Positions 8,156 through 15,896 are shown, counted from the stretch's first letter. The stretch: 25,723 nt of DNA from DATAFF01 sp036257595 (GCA_036257595.1 DATAFF010000082.1:1-25723), one strand, 5' to 3'. Notes: a model not told the origin generated them from the sequence alone. Translations and numbers: made by a program.

Positions 8156-9408
8156 TTTGTCTTGGTCTGCCGCAGCTTGTCGAGCAGGAACTCGATCGCA
8201 TCGACGGTGCCCATCGGATTGAGAATCCGCCGCAGCACATAGGTCTTCTTGAGGAGATCGGGCTTGACCAGCAATTCCTCCTTGCGGGTGCCGGAGCGCA
8301 GAATGTCCATCGCCGGAAACACCCGCTTGTCCGCCACCTTCCGATCGAGGATGACTTCCGAATTGCCGGTGCCCTTGAACTCCTCGAAGATCACCTCGTC
8401 CATCCGGCTGCCGGTATCGATCAGCGCGGTGGCGATGATCGTCAGCGACCCGCCTTCCTCGATATTGCGCGCCGCGCCGAAGAACCGCTTCGGTCGCTGC
8501 AGCGCATTGGCGTCGACGCCGCCGGTCAGCACCTTGCCCGATGACGGCACCACCGTGTTGTAGGCCCGCCCGAGCCGGGTGATCGAATCGAGCAGGATCA
8601 CCACGTCGCGCCCATGCTCGACCAGGCGCTTCGCCTTCTCGATCACCATCTCCGCGACCTGCACATGGCGCACCGCCGGCTCGTCGAAGGTCGAGCTGAT
8701 CACCTCGCCCTTCACCGAGCGCTGCATGTCGGTGACCTCCTCCGGCCGCTCGTCGATCAGAAGCACGATGAGGTAACACTCGGGATGATTCGACGTGATG
8801 GCATGCGCGATGTTCTGCAGCAGCACCGTCTTGCCGGTGCGCGGCGGCGCCACGATCAGACCGCGCTGCCCCTTGCCCAGCGGCGCCACCAGATCGATCA
8901 CCCGCGCCGACATGTCCTTCTTGGTCGGATCGGCGACCTCCATCTCCAGCCGCTCGTCCGGATAGAGCGGTGTCAGATTGTCGAAATGGATCTTGTGCCG
9001 CGTCTTGTCGGGATCTTCGAAATTGATCGTATTGACCTTAAGCAACGCGAAATAGCGCTCCCCCTCCTTGGGGCTGCGGATGTCGCCGTCGACCGTGTCG
9101 CCGGTGCGCAGGTTGAAGCGCCGGATCTGGCTCGGACTGACATAGATGTCATCCGGACCTGGCAGATAATTCGCATCCGGCGAGCGCAGGAAGCCGAAGC
9201 CGTCCTGGAGAACCTCCACGACGCCTTCGCCAATGATGCTGACATCGCGCATCGCCAGGCTCTTCAGAATGGCATAGATGAGCTCCTGGCGCCTGAGCGT
9301 GCTGGCATTCTCGATCTCGAGCTCCTCGGCGATTCCGAGCAGCTCGGTCGGCGATTTTTCCTTGAGGTCGTGGAGTTTGATTTCCTTGAGTTCTGCAATG
9401 CTTGTCAT
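8125..9408 (-). CDS. rho: Transcription termination factor Rho
   Basis: Rho is the hexameric RNA helicase that terminates untranslated transcripts. The 427-aa protein has the N-terminal helical region (SPTELLGIAEELEIENAS), the cold-shock-like RNA-binding domain with GFGFLR (70-75), and the RecA-like motor with P-loop APPRTGKT (187-194), the LLIDERPEEVTDM Walker B region, SVKGEVISSTFDEP (Q-loop area) and LLDSITRLGRAYN. The ATG at 9408 is preceded by CCCTCC rather than a Shine-Dalgarno motif, and no other in-frame start is available nearby. A 200-base leader separates it from hemJ. It contains a small hairpin (CGACCC at 9476-9481 with GGGTCG at 9492-9497, 10-base loop) without a U-tract; whether this affects rho expression is unknown. 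Its 3' end overlaps the DUF255 gene by 31 bases. Secure. Confidence 0.98.
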   Translation of the reverse strand: MTSIAELKEIKLHDLKEKSPTELLGIAEELEIENASTLRRQELIYAILKSLAMRDVSIIGEGVVEVLQDGFGFLRSPDANYLPGPDDIYVSPSQIRRFNLRTGDTVDGDIRSPKEGERYFALLKVNTINFEDPDKTRHKIHFDNLTPLYPDERLEMEVADPTKKDMSARVIDLVAPLGKGQRGLIVAPPRTGKTVLLQNIAHAITSNHPECYLIVLLIDERPEEVTDMQRSVKGEVISSTFDEPAVRHVQVAEMVIEKAKRLVEHGRDVVILLDSITRLGRAYNTVVPSSGKVLTGGVDANALQRPKRFFGAARNIEEGGSLTIIATALIDTGSRMDEVIFEEFKGTGNSEVILDRKVADKRVFPAMDILRSGTRKEELLVKPDLLKKTYVLRRILNPMGTVDAIEFLLDKLRQTKTNQDFFDSMNA

Positions 9409-9608
9409 GGAGGGTGCTTTGGAAATGGCGGCCCGGGCGCCTGGAGCGCAACGGCACGGCCTGTCTTGACGGTAGCGACCCGCCCTTGGATGGGTCGGGA
9501 ATGAGGAAGGATGGATTCCGCATGATTCGCGGGATCGACAGCAAGTCTTCTAACAGGAATCGGTTGCGAAGAAAATAGCCTCTCCCCAGCCCGATTTCCC
9601 CTCGTTCA

Positions 9609-10052
9609 TCAAGGCTTCACCACGGCCGCGATCACAATGGCGATCATCAGCACCGTCGGAACCTCGTTGATCACCCTAAAGTAAGCTGCTCCCTGGCGAT
9701 TTTCATCCCGCGCAAACTGCCGCACATGCCACGACAGCAGCAAATGGACCGCGATCAGCCCCCCGACCAGAACGAATTTGACCCCGAGCCACAGCGGCAC
9801 GCCGCCGGCCATGAACCCGCCATCATGCGCCAGCCACAGCCCCAGCACGACCGACACCACCATGGCCGGCGTCATGATCGCCCGCAGCAGCCGCCGCTCC
9901 ATAACCTTGAAGGTCGCCGCCGCATCGCTCTGAACCTCTGCCATGGCGTGGTATACCATAAGCCTCGGCAGATAGAGCAGCCCCGCCATCCACGAGATCA
10001 CCGCCAGCAAATGGAAGGCTTTCAGCCACAGATACATTTCACCGACCGCCAT
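9609..10052 (-). CDS. hemJ: Protoporphyrinogen IX oxidase HemJ
   Basis: HemJ oxidises protoporphyrinogen IX to protoporphyrin IX in the inner membrane. The 147-aa protein has about four membrane segments. The first contains LKAFHLLAVISWMAGLLYLPRL, with the conserved His and the MAGLLYLPR signature; later ones include LLRAIMTPAMVVSVVLGL, LWLGVKFVLVGGLIAVHLLL and the C-terminal RVINEVPTVLMIAIVIAAVV, all family hallmarks. The start at 10052 overlaps the hemE stop by 14 bases. An ATG at 10037, one base past that stop, would give 142 aa and is nearly as good; neither has a strong ribosome-binding site. The position directly after hemE fits a haem operon hemE-hemJ, with rho downstream. Family secure, start uncertain. 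Confidence 0.9.
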   Translation of the reverse strand: MAVGEMYLWLKAFHLLAVISWMAGLLYLPRLMVYHAMAEVQSDAAATFKVMERRLLRAIMTPAMVVSVVLGLWLAHDGGFMAGGVPLWLGVKFVLVGGLIAVHLLLSWHVRQFARDENRQGAAYFRVINEVPTVLMIAIVIAAVVKP

Positions 10053-11112
10053 CGACTCGACGGACCGTATCGACCAGCGATGCCACCGCGCGCGGATCGG
10101 TCTCAGGTCTGACACCATGCCCGAGATTGAACACATGCCGTTCGAAGGGGAGCGCAGTCGCGATACGCACCACATCCTGCTCGAGCCCTCGCCCAGGAGC
10201 CAGCAGGCTGACCGGATCGAGATTGCCCTGCACCGCCACAACCGGCGTCAGCACCCGCGCCGCCCAATCGAGCGGCACACTTGATTCGAGCCCGCAGGCC
10301 TGAATGCCGGTTGCCTCGATGAATCCCGCATGCGCCGCTCCGAGCCCGCGGGCAAAGCCGATCACCGGCACCGCGCCGCACCGCGCTTTCAGCCCTTCGA
10401 TGATCCGTCTGATCGGTGCGAAGCAATATCGCTGCCTCAGCCCATCCGGAAGATCGCCCGCCCAGCTGTCAAAGATCTGCACGCAATCGGCACCCGCCCC
10501 GACCTGACCGGCGAGATACTCGATCGACACGCTCACCAACTCCTCGATCAGCGTGTCGAGCCAACCCTCGCCGCGAAACGCCGCCACCCGCGCCGCCACG
10601 CGCTCCGCCGAGCTCCCCCCTTCGATGAGATAGGTTGCAACCGTCCATGGCGCGCCACAGAACCCGATCAACGCCACCTCCGGCGCGAGCTTGCCGCGCA
10701 CCTGGCGCAGCGTCTCATAAACCGCCTCGACCTCTGTTCCGAGCGGCCGTCCCGCCAGTTGCGCGACCCGGCCCGCATCCGCCACCCTCTCGACCACCGG
10801 ACCTTCGCCCGCCTGAAACGTCACCCGCACGCCGAGCGCATGCGGCACCAGCAAAATATCTGCAAAGACGATCGCCGCATCGAGATCGAAACGGCGGAGC
10901 GGCTGCAGCGTCACCTCGGCGGCAAGCTCCGGCGTATAGCACAGGTCGAGGAACGAACCGGCCTTGCTCCGCATTGCCATATACTCGGGCAGGTATCGAC
11001 CCGCCTGCCGCATCAGCCAGATCGGTCGGCGGGAAGGCACGCGACCCTCCAGCACGTCCATCAACGCTTTGCGCCCTGCCTGGCGATACAATCCCTTGCT
11101 TTGCTCATTCAT
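10039..11112 (-). CDS. hemE: Uroporphyrinogen decarboxylase HemE
   Basis: HemE decarboxylates the four acetate side chains of uroporphyrinogen III to give coproporphyrinogen III in haem biosynthesis. The 357-aa protein carries the signature PIWLMRQAGRYLPEY (residues 30-44) with the substrate-binding arginines, the catalytic aspartate in FADILLVP (Asp85), GFCGAPWTVATYLIEGGSS, and the C-terminal FNLGHGV with the conserved His (His332). The protein begins about 15 residues before the conserved core, so the ATG at 11112 is plausible, although Met18 is an alternative. It is the first gene of a leftward unit with hemJ. Its upstream region is the hemE/PPDK-regulator intergenic space proposed here as oriC. 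Secure. Confidence 0.97.
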   Translation of the reverse strand: MNEQSKGLYRQAGRKALMDVLEGRVPSRRPIWLMRQAGRYLPEYMAMRSKAGSFLDLCYTPELAAEVTLQPLRRFDLDAAIVFADILLVPHALGVRVTFQAGEGPVVERVADAGRVAQLAGRPLGTEVEAVYETLRQVRGKLAPEVALIGFCGAPWTVATYLIEGGSSAERVAARVAAFRGEGWLDTLIEELVSVSIEYLAGQVGAGADCVQIFDSWAGDLPDGLRQRYCFAPIRRIIEGLKARCGAVPVIGFARGLGAAHAGFIEATGIQACGLESSVPLDWAARVLTPVVAVQGNLDPVSLLAPGRGLEQDVVRIATALPFERHVFNLGHGVRPETDPRAVASLVDTVRRVDGGR

Positions 11113-11362
11113 TAAGAGAATCTTTTTGCTGTTGCTGTTTGCCTGTGGGCATCACGCATAGTGAAACTCTCGACAGCTTGTTCCGCCCTTGTCCATCCCC
11201 GCCTCACCTGAACCCGTTCCGCCCAACGCGCCGCCTACGATCTGCCAAGCACCTGATCTATAGAGCCTTTCTCCTAACCAACCGCTGCCCTGTCAACGCC
11301 CTGGTCGCAGCTCTTCAACCGTCCGCCAACATTTGCGTTCTTTCCCCGCTCCCCGCCTCACC

Positions 11363-11371
11363 TTATTCACT
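11363..11371 (+). promoter_or_regulatory. DnaA-box-like 9-mer in the candidate origin
   Basis: TTATTCACT matches the DnaA consensus TTATNCACA at eight of nine positions (the last base differs). It is the best such match I found between hemE and the PPDK-regulator gene. A single 9-mer of this quality can occur by chance. Confidence 0.45.
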
Positions 11372-11458
11372 TTGCCCGATGAATTGGATAAGACCCGCAT
11401 GACCGGCAGGGCAAAGGGCCTCGCGCCGTGTTTCGCCCGCTCTCTCCACAGGGTCTTG

Positions 11459-11463
11459 AAGGG
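11459..11463 (+). promoter_or_regulatory. Ribosome-binding site supporting the GTG start of the PPDK-regulator gene
   Basis: AAGGG lies nine bases upstream of GTG at 11473. The longer in-frame alternative start at 11428 has no such site. Confidence 0.5.
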
Positions 11464-11472
11464 CTTGTGCCA

Positions 11473-12342
11473 GTGTCGTCCAGAAAGCATCACCGTCAGG
11501 TCTTCCATATGCATCTCATCTCGGATGCGACCGGCGAGACCCTCAACACCGTCGCCCGGGCGGCCGCGGCCTATTACGCCGACTATCAGGCTGTCGAGCA
11601 CATTTACGCCCTGGTGCGCACGCCCAAGCAGCTCGACCGCGTCATCGAGGAAGTCGAGCGCCAGCCCGGCATCGTGCTCTTCACCATCGCCGACCGGACC
11701 TTGCGCGGCCGGCTCGAAAGCCGCTTTAACACCCTCGGCATCCCCTGCCTGTCGATTCTCGATCCGGTGATCTCGCGACTCGCCGCCTATCTCAAGGCCG
11801 AGTCGCGGCCCCATATTGGCGGCCAGCACGTCCTCGATGCGCAATATTTCAAGCGCATCGAAGCGCTCAACTACACGATGCTGCACGATGACGGCCAGCA
11901 TCCTCAAGATCTCGACAAGGCCGAGGTCGTGCTGATCGGCATCAGCCGGTCCTCCAAGACGCCGACCAGCATCTATCTCGCCAACCGCGGCATTCGCACC
12001 GCCAACATCCCGCTGGTCCCGGGACTCGAGCCGCCGCCCGAGCTTCTCAAGCTTGATGGCCCGATGGTGGTCGGCCTGCTCGCCAGTGCTGAGCGAATCG
12101 CCCAGATCCGCCGCAGCCGTCTGCTGACGTTGAACGAAAACCGCGAGACCCTTTATGTCGATCGCGACGCGATCCATGCCGAGCTCGTCGAGATGCGAAG
12201 GCTCTGCACCCGTTATGCCTGGCCGGTGATCGACGTCACCCGCCGGTCGATCGAGGAAACTGCCGCCGCAGTGATCAATCTCCTGTCCGAGCGTCGCGGT
12301 GCCGGTCCGCAATTTCTCATCGATGGAGAGTCGGCGAAGTGA
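11473..12342 (+). CDS. Putative pyruvate, phosphate dikinase regulatory protein (kinase/phosphorylase, RP001 family)
   Basis: Members of this family (DUF299; PpsR in E. coli, PDRP in plants) reversibly phosphorylate pyruvate phosphate dikinase or PEP synthase with ADP, and so switch gluconeogenic flux. Signatures present are HLISDATGETL near the N-terminus, IADRTLRGRLE, the nucleotide-binding loop GISRSSKTPTS (about 156-166 in this numbering), NIPLVPG, and a C-terminal VIDVTRRSIEETAA. I chose GTG at 11473 (289 aa) because AAGGG lies nine bases upstream and the conserved domain begins about 11 residues later. A start at 11428 (304 aa) is possible but adds unconserved residues. The gene's stop overlaps the maf GTG start by four bases. 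It is the first gene rightward from the candidate oriC, as in Rickettsia. Family secure, start moderate, target dikinase not in the window. Confidence 0.92.
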   Translation: MSSRKHHRQVFHMHLISDATGETLNTVARAAAAYYADYQAVEHIYALVRTPKQLDRVIEEVERQPGIVLFTIADRTLRGRLESRFNTLGIPCLSILDPVISRLAAYLKAESRPHIGGQHVLDAQYFKRIEALNYTMLHDDGQHPQDLDKAEVVLIGISRSSKTPTSIYLANRGIRTANIPLVPGLEPPPELLKLDGPMVVGLLASAERIAQIRRSRLLTLNENRETLYVDRDAIHAELVEMRRLCTRYAWPVIDVTRRSIEETAAAVINLLSERRGAGPQFLIDGESAK

Positions 12343-12929
12343 CTCTCGTTCTTGCATCGACCAGCGAGATCAGGCGACGTCTCCTTGCCACTGCCGGGAT
12401 CGCTGTCCAGGTGATTGCACCGACCATCGACGAGGCGGCGGTCCGCCATGGCTTGGCACCTGATCTTCCCGCCGCCAGGGTTGCCGAGATCTTGGCCGAA
12501 GCCAAGGCGCAGGCCGTATCGGCGAGTCGTCCCGATGACCATGTCATCGGTGCCGACCAGATCCTGGTTCTCGACAATGCCATCTATGCCAAGCCCGGCG
12601 ATCTCGCCGAAGCGCGCCGCCATCTCGCATCGCTGCGCGGCAGGACCCACACGCTTGTCACCGCCGCCGTCGTGCTGCGCGATGGACGGATGCTCACCAC
12701 CATCACCGAGTCCGCTGACCTCACCATGCGCCACTTCAGCGACGCGTTCCTCGATCGCTATCTCGCGGCTGTCGGACCGGATGTCACGCGCTCCGTCGGC
12801 GCCTACCGGCTGGAAGAGCTCGGCGCACAATTGTTCGATCGCATCGAAGGCAACTATTTCACCATTCTCGGCCTGCCGTTGCTTCCGCTGCTGTCCTTCC
12901 TGCGCGCCGAGCGGCTGATCCCGTCATGA
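12339..12929 (+). CDS. maf: Maf family nucleoside triphosphate pyrophosphatase
   Basis: Maf proteins hydrolyse non-canonical or modified nucleoside triphosphates (and some canonical ones) to monophosphates and pyrophosphate. The 196-aa protein begins with LVLASTSEIRRRLL (the Maf SxxR motif area), has GADQILVL around 71-78 with the conserved acidic residue, LRGRTHTL and a C-terminal SVGAYRLEELGAQLF. It resembles the alphaproteobacterial RP002-type subgroup. The start is GTG in a GTGA overlap with the stop of the preceding gene, preceded by GGAGAG, which indicates translational coupling. Its end overlaps aroE through ATGA. Substrate specificity cannot be read from the sequence. Family secure. 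Confidence 0.93.
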   Translation: MTLVLASTSEIRRRLLATAGIAVQVIAPTIDEAAVRHGLAPDLPAARVAEILAEAKAQAVSASRPDDHVIGADQILVLDNAIYAKPGDLAEARRHLASLRGRTHTLVTAAVVLRDGRMLTTITESADLTMRHFSDAFLDRYLAAVGPDVTRSVGAYRLEELGAQLFDRIEGNYFTILGLPLLPLLSFLRAERLIPS

Positions 12930-13771
12930 GCACGGCTTCCAAGCAGCGGCGTGTTGCGGTGATCGGCTGGCCGGTAGCCCATTCCCGCTCACCCCTGATC
13001 CACAACTATTGGCTCGAGCTCTATGGCATTCCCGGCAGCTATGACCGCATCGCCGTCGCGCCTGCGGAGCTCGCCGCCTTTATCGGCAGTTTCTCCGACC
13101 ATGGCCTGATCGGCTGCAATGTCACCGTTCCGCACAAGGAGCTGGTGGCCCAGCTGGTGAAGATTCCCGATCGCGAGACCATGCGGCTCGGCAGCGTCAA
13201 TACCCTATGGATGGAAGACGGCGAGCTCCTGGCCACCAGCACCGACGGTTATGGCTTTCTCCAGAACCTGCACAGCGCCGCACCCGATTTCACGCCTGGA
13301 CGGCATACGGCGATGGTCCTTGGGGCAGGGGGTGCGGCACGTTCCGTCATTGCGGCTCTGCAGTCGGCCGGCGTCGGGCACATCTACCTTGCCAACCGCA
13401 CCGCCGAGCGCGCGGCGGCTCTTGCCGCCAAGCTCGGCGAGGGCATTCATCCGATCGGCTGGGCCGAGATCCCGTCGAGGCTCGAAACCACCAGCCTGCT
13501 CGTCAATGCCACGAGCCTCGGCATGACGGGCGGCGAGCCCTTGGTCATCGATCTCGCTCCCTTGCCGTCCGAAGCAATTGTCGCCGACATCGTCTATGTG
13601 CCGCTCGAGACCGATCTTCTGCGGCAGGCGCGCGCCCGCGGTCTTCGCTGCGTCGATGGTCTCGGCATGCTGCTCCATCAAGCGGTCCCCGGTTTCGAGC
13701 GCTGGTTCGGCCGCCGGCCGGAGGTGACGCCCGAGCTCAGGGCCCTGATCGTCCGCGACCTGACGGGATAA
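12926..13771 (+). CDS. aroE: Shikimate dehydrogenase AroE
   Basis: AroE reduces 3-dehydroshikimate to shikimate with NADPH in aromatic amino acid and folate precursor synthesis. The 281-aa protein has the substrate-binding GWPVAHSRSPLIHN (residues 14-27), NVTVPHKE with the catalytic lysine Lys71, the GSVNTL motif, the nucleotide-binding loop GAGGAARS (133-140) and the NRT motif after it. The catalytic aspartate motif, usually NTD, is here STD (Ser105-Thr106-Asp107): the aspartate is kept but the preceding asparagine is replaced. The ATG overlaps the maf stop by four bases, and coaE follows after seven bases. Secure for family; the Asn-to-Ser change should be noted if specificity matters. Confidence 0.96.
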   Translation: MSTASKQRRVAVIGWPVAHSRSPLIHNYWLELYGIPGSYDRIAVAPAELAAFIGSFSDHGLIGCNVTVPHKELVAQLVKIPDRETMRLGSVNTLWMEDGELLATSTDGYGFLQNLHSAAPDFTPGRHTAMVLGAGGAARSVIAALQSAGVGHIYLANRTAERAAALAAKLGEGIHPIGWAEIPSRLETTSLLVNATSLGMTGGEPLVIDLAPLPSEAIVADIVYVPLETDLLRQARARGLRCVDGLGMLLHQAVPGFERWFGRRPEVTPELRALIVRDLTG

Positions 13772-13778
13772 TCGCGCG

Positions 13779-14411
13779 ATGCTGATGGTCGCTCTCACCG
13801 GATCGTTGGCCATGGGCAAATCGGAAACCGCCCGGATGTTCGCCGAGCTGGGCTCGCCGGTGTTCGATGCCGATGCCGAGGTGCATCGCCTCTATGCCTT
13901 GGGTGGCGCTGCCGTCGCGCCCGTTGCCGAGGCCTTCCCCGAGGCCCTCCTCGATGGCGCGATCGACCGTGCCCGGCTCTCCGCTCTGCTGCTCGCCGAC
14001 CCGGCCCGCCTGCCGCGCCTCGAGGCCATCGTCCACCCCTTGGTCCGCGCGGCCGAGCAGCACTTTCTCGATGCGGCGCGCCAGGCGCGCCAGCCTTTCG
14101 TCATCCTCGACATTCCGCTGCTGTTCGAGACCGGCCGCGACAGCGCGATGGACCGCATCATCGTGGTCAGCACCTCGCCCGAGATCCAGCGCCGCCGCGC
14201 CTTGGCCCGGCCTGGCATGACCGAGGAGAAGTTCGCGCGGCTGCTGTCGCGCCAGACGCCCGATGCCGACAAGCGGGCTCGTGCCGATTTCATTGTGGAA
14301 ACCGGGCGCGGCCTCGACGATGCATTTGACCAGGTGCGAAGGATCGTGTCTCGATTGCGCGAGGAAGCAGGCCGCGAATCGACCGGAGCTGATGCGCGAG
14401 ATCGTCCTTGA
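13779..14411 (+). CDS. coaE: Dephospho-CoA kinase CoaE
   Basis: CoaE phosphorylates the 3' hydroxyl of dephospho-CoA, the last step of coenzyme A synthesis. The 210-aa protein has a P-loop GSLAMGKS (residues 8-15), the DADAEVHRLY segment that binds substrate, ARLEAIVHPLV-type sequence (here PRLEAIVHPLV), FVILDIPLLFE and the SRQTPDADKRARADFIVET C-terminal lid region, all family hallmarks. Its 3' end overlaps the dnaQ start by 20 bases in another frame. The first pathway kinase, coaA, is in the same window at 23926, but in a different operon. Secure. Confidence 0.95.
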   Translation: MLMVALTGSLAMGKSETARMFAELGSPVFDADAEVHRLYALGGAAVAPVAEAFPEALLDGAIDRARLSALLLADPARLPRLEAIVHPLVRAAEQHFLDAARQARQPFVILDIPLLFETGRDSAMDRIIVVSTSPEIQRRRALARPGMTEEKFARLLSRQTPDADKRARADFIVETGRGLDDAFDQVRRIVSRLREEAGRESTGADARDRP

Positions 14412-15114
14412 CACCGAGACCACCGGCCTCGAGCCGACCGAGGGCCACCGCTTGGTCGAGATCGGCGCGCTCGAGCTGATCCGCCACATTCCGACCGGTC
14501 GGTTCTTTCACGTCTATTTGAACCCGGAGCGGCCAATGCCGCCCGATGCCTATGCGGTGCATGGCCTTTCCGACGACTTCCTGCGCACCCAGCCGCTCTT
14601 TGCCAGCACCGTCGGGGCCTTCGAGGAATTCATCGGCGACGCGCCGCTGGTGATGCACAATGCCGCCTTCGACTTCCGCTTTCTCAATGCCGAGCTGGAG
14701 CGTTGCAATCGCCGCCTGCTGCTTCCCGAGCGGGTGCTCGACACCTTGGCGCTTGCCCGCCAGCGCCACCCCATGGGGCCGAACAGCCTCGATGCGCTGT
14801 GCCGGCGCTATGGGATCGACAATTCGCAGCGGACCCGCCATGGCGCGCTGCTCGACACCGAGCTCCTGGCCGAGGTCTATCTCGAGCTGGTCGGCGGGCG
14901 TCAGACCACCCTGGTCTTTGCCGAGCGTCCCTCCATCATTGCCGTCAGCACCGTCCAGCGCTTGCCCGCAAGGCCGCGGCCCAATCCGCTTCCCGACCGC
15001 CTGACGAACGATGAGCGCGCCGCCCATGCGGCCTTTGTCGCCACTCTTGGTCGCGCGCCGTTATGGGATCGCTGGCTTTCGGCCGACCCGGCCCAGCGGA
15101 TGGCCTCAGGCTAG
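14392..15114 (+). CDS. dnaQ: DNA polymerase III epsilon subunit (proofreading exonuclease) DnaQ
   Basis: DnaQ is the 3'-5' proofreading exonuclease of the replicative polymerase. The start at 14392 gives MREIVLDTETTG, with the ExoI residues Asp7 and Glu9 at the normal distance from the N-terminus, and a GGAG motif three bases upstream. The next motifs are HNAAFDFRFLNAELER (ExoII Asp) and the HGALLDTELLAEVYLEL segment (ExoIII His and Asp), so it is a DEDDh enzyme. After the nuclease domain a C-terminal tail of about 60 residues contains the part expected to bind the alpha subunit. The 240-aa length is standard. An in-frame upstream start at 14263 would lie inside coaE and add unconserved residues. 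It converges on secB and overlaps it by nine bases. Secure. Confidence 0.95.
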   Translation: MREIVLDTETTGLEPTEGHRLVEIGALELIRHIPTGRFFHVYLNPERPMPPDAYAVHGLSDDFLRTQPLFASTVGAFEEFIGDAPLVMHNAAFDFRFLNAELERCNRRLLLPERVLDTLALARQRHPMGPNSLDALCRRYGIDNSQRTRHGALLDTELLAEVYLELVGGRQTTLVFAERPSIIAVSTVQRLPARPRPNPLPDRLTNDERAAHAAFVATLGRAPLWDRWLSADPAQRMASG

Positions 15115-15657
15115 GACTTTTCCCTCGGCCATCCGCTTCTGATACATCCCGGCGAAATCGATCGGATCGAGCATCAGCGGAGGAAAACCGCCGCTGCGGG
15201 TCGCATCGGCCAGGATCTGGCGGGCGAAGGGGAACAACATGCGCGGGCATTCGATGAGCACGATCGGATGGAGCGCGTCCTTCGGGATGTTCTCGAGCCT
15301 GAAGACGCCGGCATAGAGCAGGTCGGTGGCGAAAATCACCTTGCCTTGGTGCGACGCTTTGGCCTCGAGATGGATCTCGACTTCGTAGTCGCTGCCTCCC
15401 TGGCCGAGCGGCTTGGCATTGACATTGACCGAAATGTTGATGTCGGGCTGAGCCTGCAACGTCATCGAGGCCGGAGCGTTAGGATTTTCGAAGGAAAGAT
15501 CCTTCAGATACTGACCCAGGACCTTCATTGAAGGTTGGGCCTGAGGCGACGGTTGTTCCTGCGGGGTCGCCGCCGGGCCGGGGGCGGGGGCGCCGGCAAC
15601 TGCTGTTTTGGACCCGTTCGACTCCGGAGTAGCCTTGGTTTTGTTGTCCTGGGCCAT
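15106..15657 (-). CDS. secB: Protein-export chaperone SecB
   Basis: SecB is a cytosolic tetrameric chaperone that holds preproteins unfolded and delivers them to SecA. The core begins at VLGQYLKDLSFENPNAP and contains INISVNVNAKPLG, YEVEIHLEA, the DLLYAGVFRLENIP strand and the C-terminal ECPRMLFPFARQILADATR and FPPLMLDPIDFAGMYQKR, all diagnostic. The start at 15657 (183 aa) has an AGGCGG element about seven bases upstream; a longer frame to 15753 has no such support. The Ala/Pro/Gln-rich N-terminal extension of about 40 residues is longer than in many SecB proteins. It faces dnaQ and is divergent from timA across a 239-base gap. Secure. Confidence 0.95.
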   Translation of the reverse strand: MAQDNKTKATPESNGSKTAVAGAPAPGPAATPQEQPSPQAQPSMKVLGQYLKDLSFENPNAPASMTLQAQPDINISVNVNAKPLGQGGSDYEVEIHLEAKASHQGKVIFATDLLYAGVFRLENIPKDALHPIVLIECPRMLFPFARQILADATRSGGFPPLMLDPIDFAGMYQKRMAEGKVLA

Positions 15658-15761
15658 CTCGATCCGCCTTTCCTCGAGTCCCGATGGGCCCTGGCAGGCC
15701 CGCAGGGGTGGGCTAACACGGCTGAGGGGTGATCGCAAGGCGCGAGGCCCCAATCATCAGT

Positions 15762-15791
15762 TTGGAGTCTAAGCCTGGCTCCTATATAAAA
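15762..15791 (+). promoter_or_regulatory. Possible sigma-70-type promoter upstream of timA
   Basis: TTGGAG at 15762-15767 and TATAAA at 15786-15791 are separated by 18 bases, in an AT-rich patch about 105 bases before timA. The -10 element is a 5 of 6 match, the -35 only 3 of 6. The secB-timA gap (15658-15896) holds no convincing gene. Confidence 0.42.
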
Positions 15792-15896
15792 GGGAGTATG
15801 TCTGCGCCATGAAGGTTCGGCTGCTTCCCCCTGCACGTCCTGGGAGAACCGGACACGGATGTCACGTAGCGCAATTGCAGGCAGGACCACAGCGAA

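Larger units (their letters stand above)
11113..11472. other. Candidate chromosomal replication origin (oriC) between hemE and the PPDK-regulator gene
   Basis: This is the longest gene-free stretch (360 bases), between divergent hemE and the RP001-family gene, the gap that holds the origin in Caulobacter crescentus and Rickettsia. Seen directly: a strongly AT-rich flank next to hemE (11105-11140 is about 31% G+C by count, in a very GC-rich window); a 9-mer TTATTCACT at 11363-11371 matching the DnaA box TTATNCACA at 8 of 9; weaker 7-of-9 matches at 11442-11450 (plus) and 11383-11391 (minus); and TTAA-N7-TTTT at 11112-11126, half of a CtrA-type motif. ParAB and parS lie within 10 kb and genes mostly point outward. 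The motif content is modest, so the call rests mainly on synteny. The region must also hold the promoters of both flanking genes, none of which I could define convincingly. Confidence 0.58.

Noticed and set aside
7004..8779. Two long minus-strand frames opposite the DUF255 gene and overlapping rho in another frame
   Set aside because: Low-complexity, Gly/Arg-rich translations with no family features; shadows of real genes.
9476..9497. Stem-loop in the rho leader as an intrinsic terminator for hemJ
   Set aside because: The stem is only six pairs and no run of T follows on the minus strand, so it does not qualify as an intrinsic terminator.
11112..11126. Full CtrA binding site in the candidate origin
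   Set aside because: Only the left half TTAA is exact; the right half is TTTT in place of TTAA, so a CtrA site cannot be claimed.
10635..11402. 255-codon plus-strand frame running through hemE into the intergenic region
   Set aside because: Pro/Ala/Arg-rich, antisense to conserved HemE codons, and ends in the candidate origin; no domain seen.
11293..12357. 354-codon minus-strand frame opposite the PPDK-regulator gene
   Set aside because: It is the complement of well conserved codons of a recognised gene and has no features of its own.
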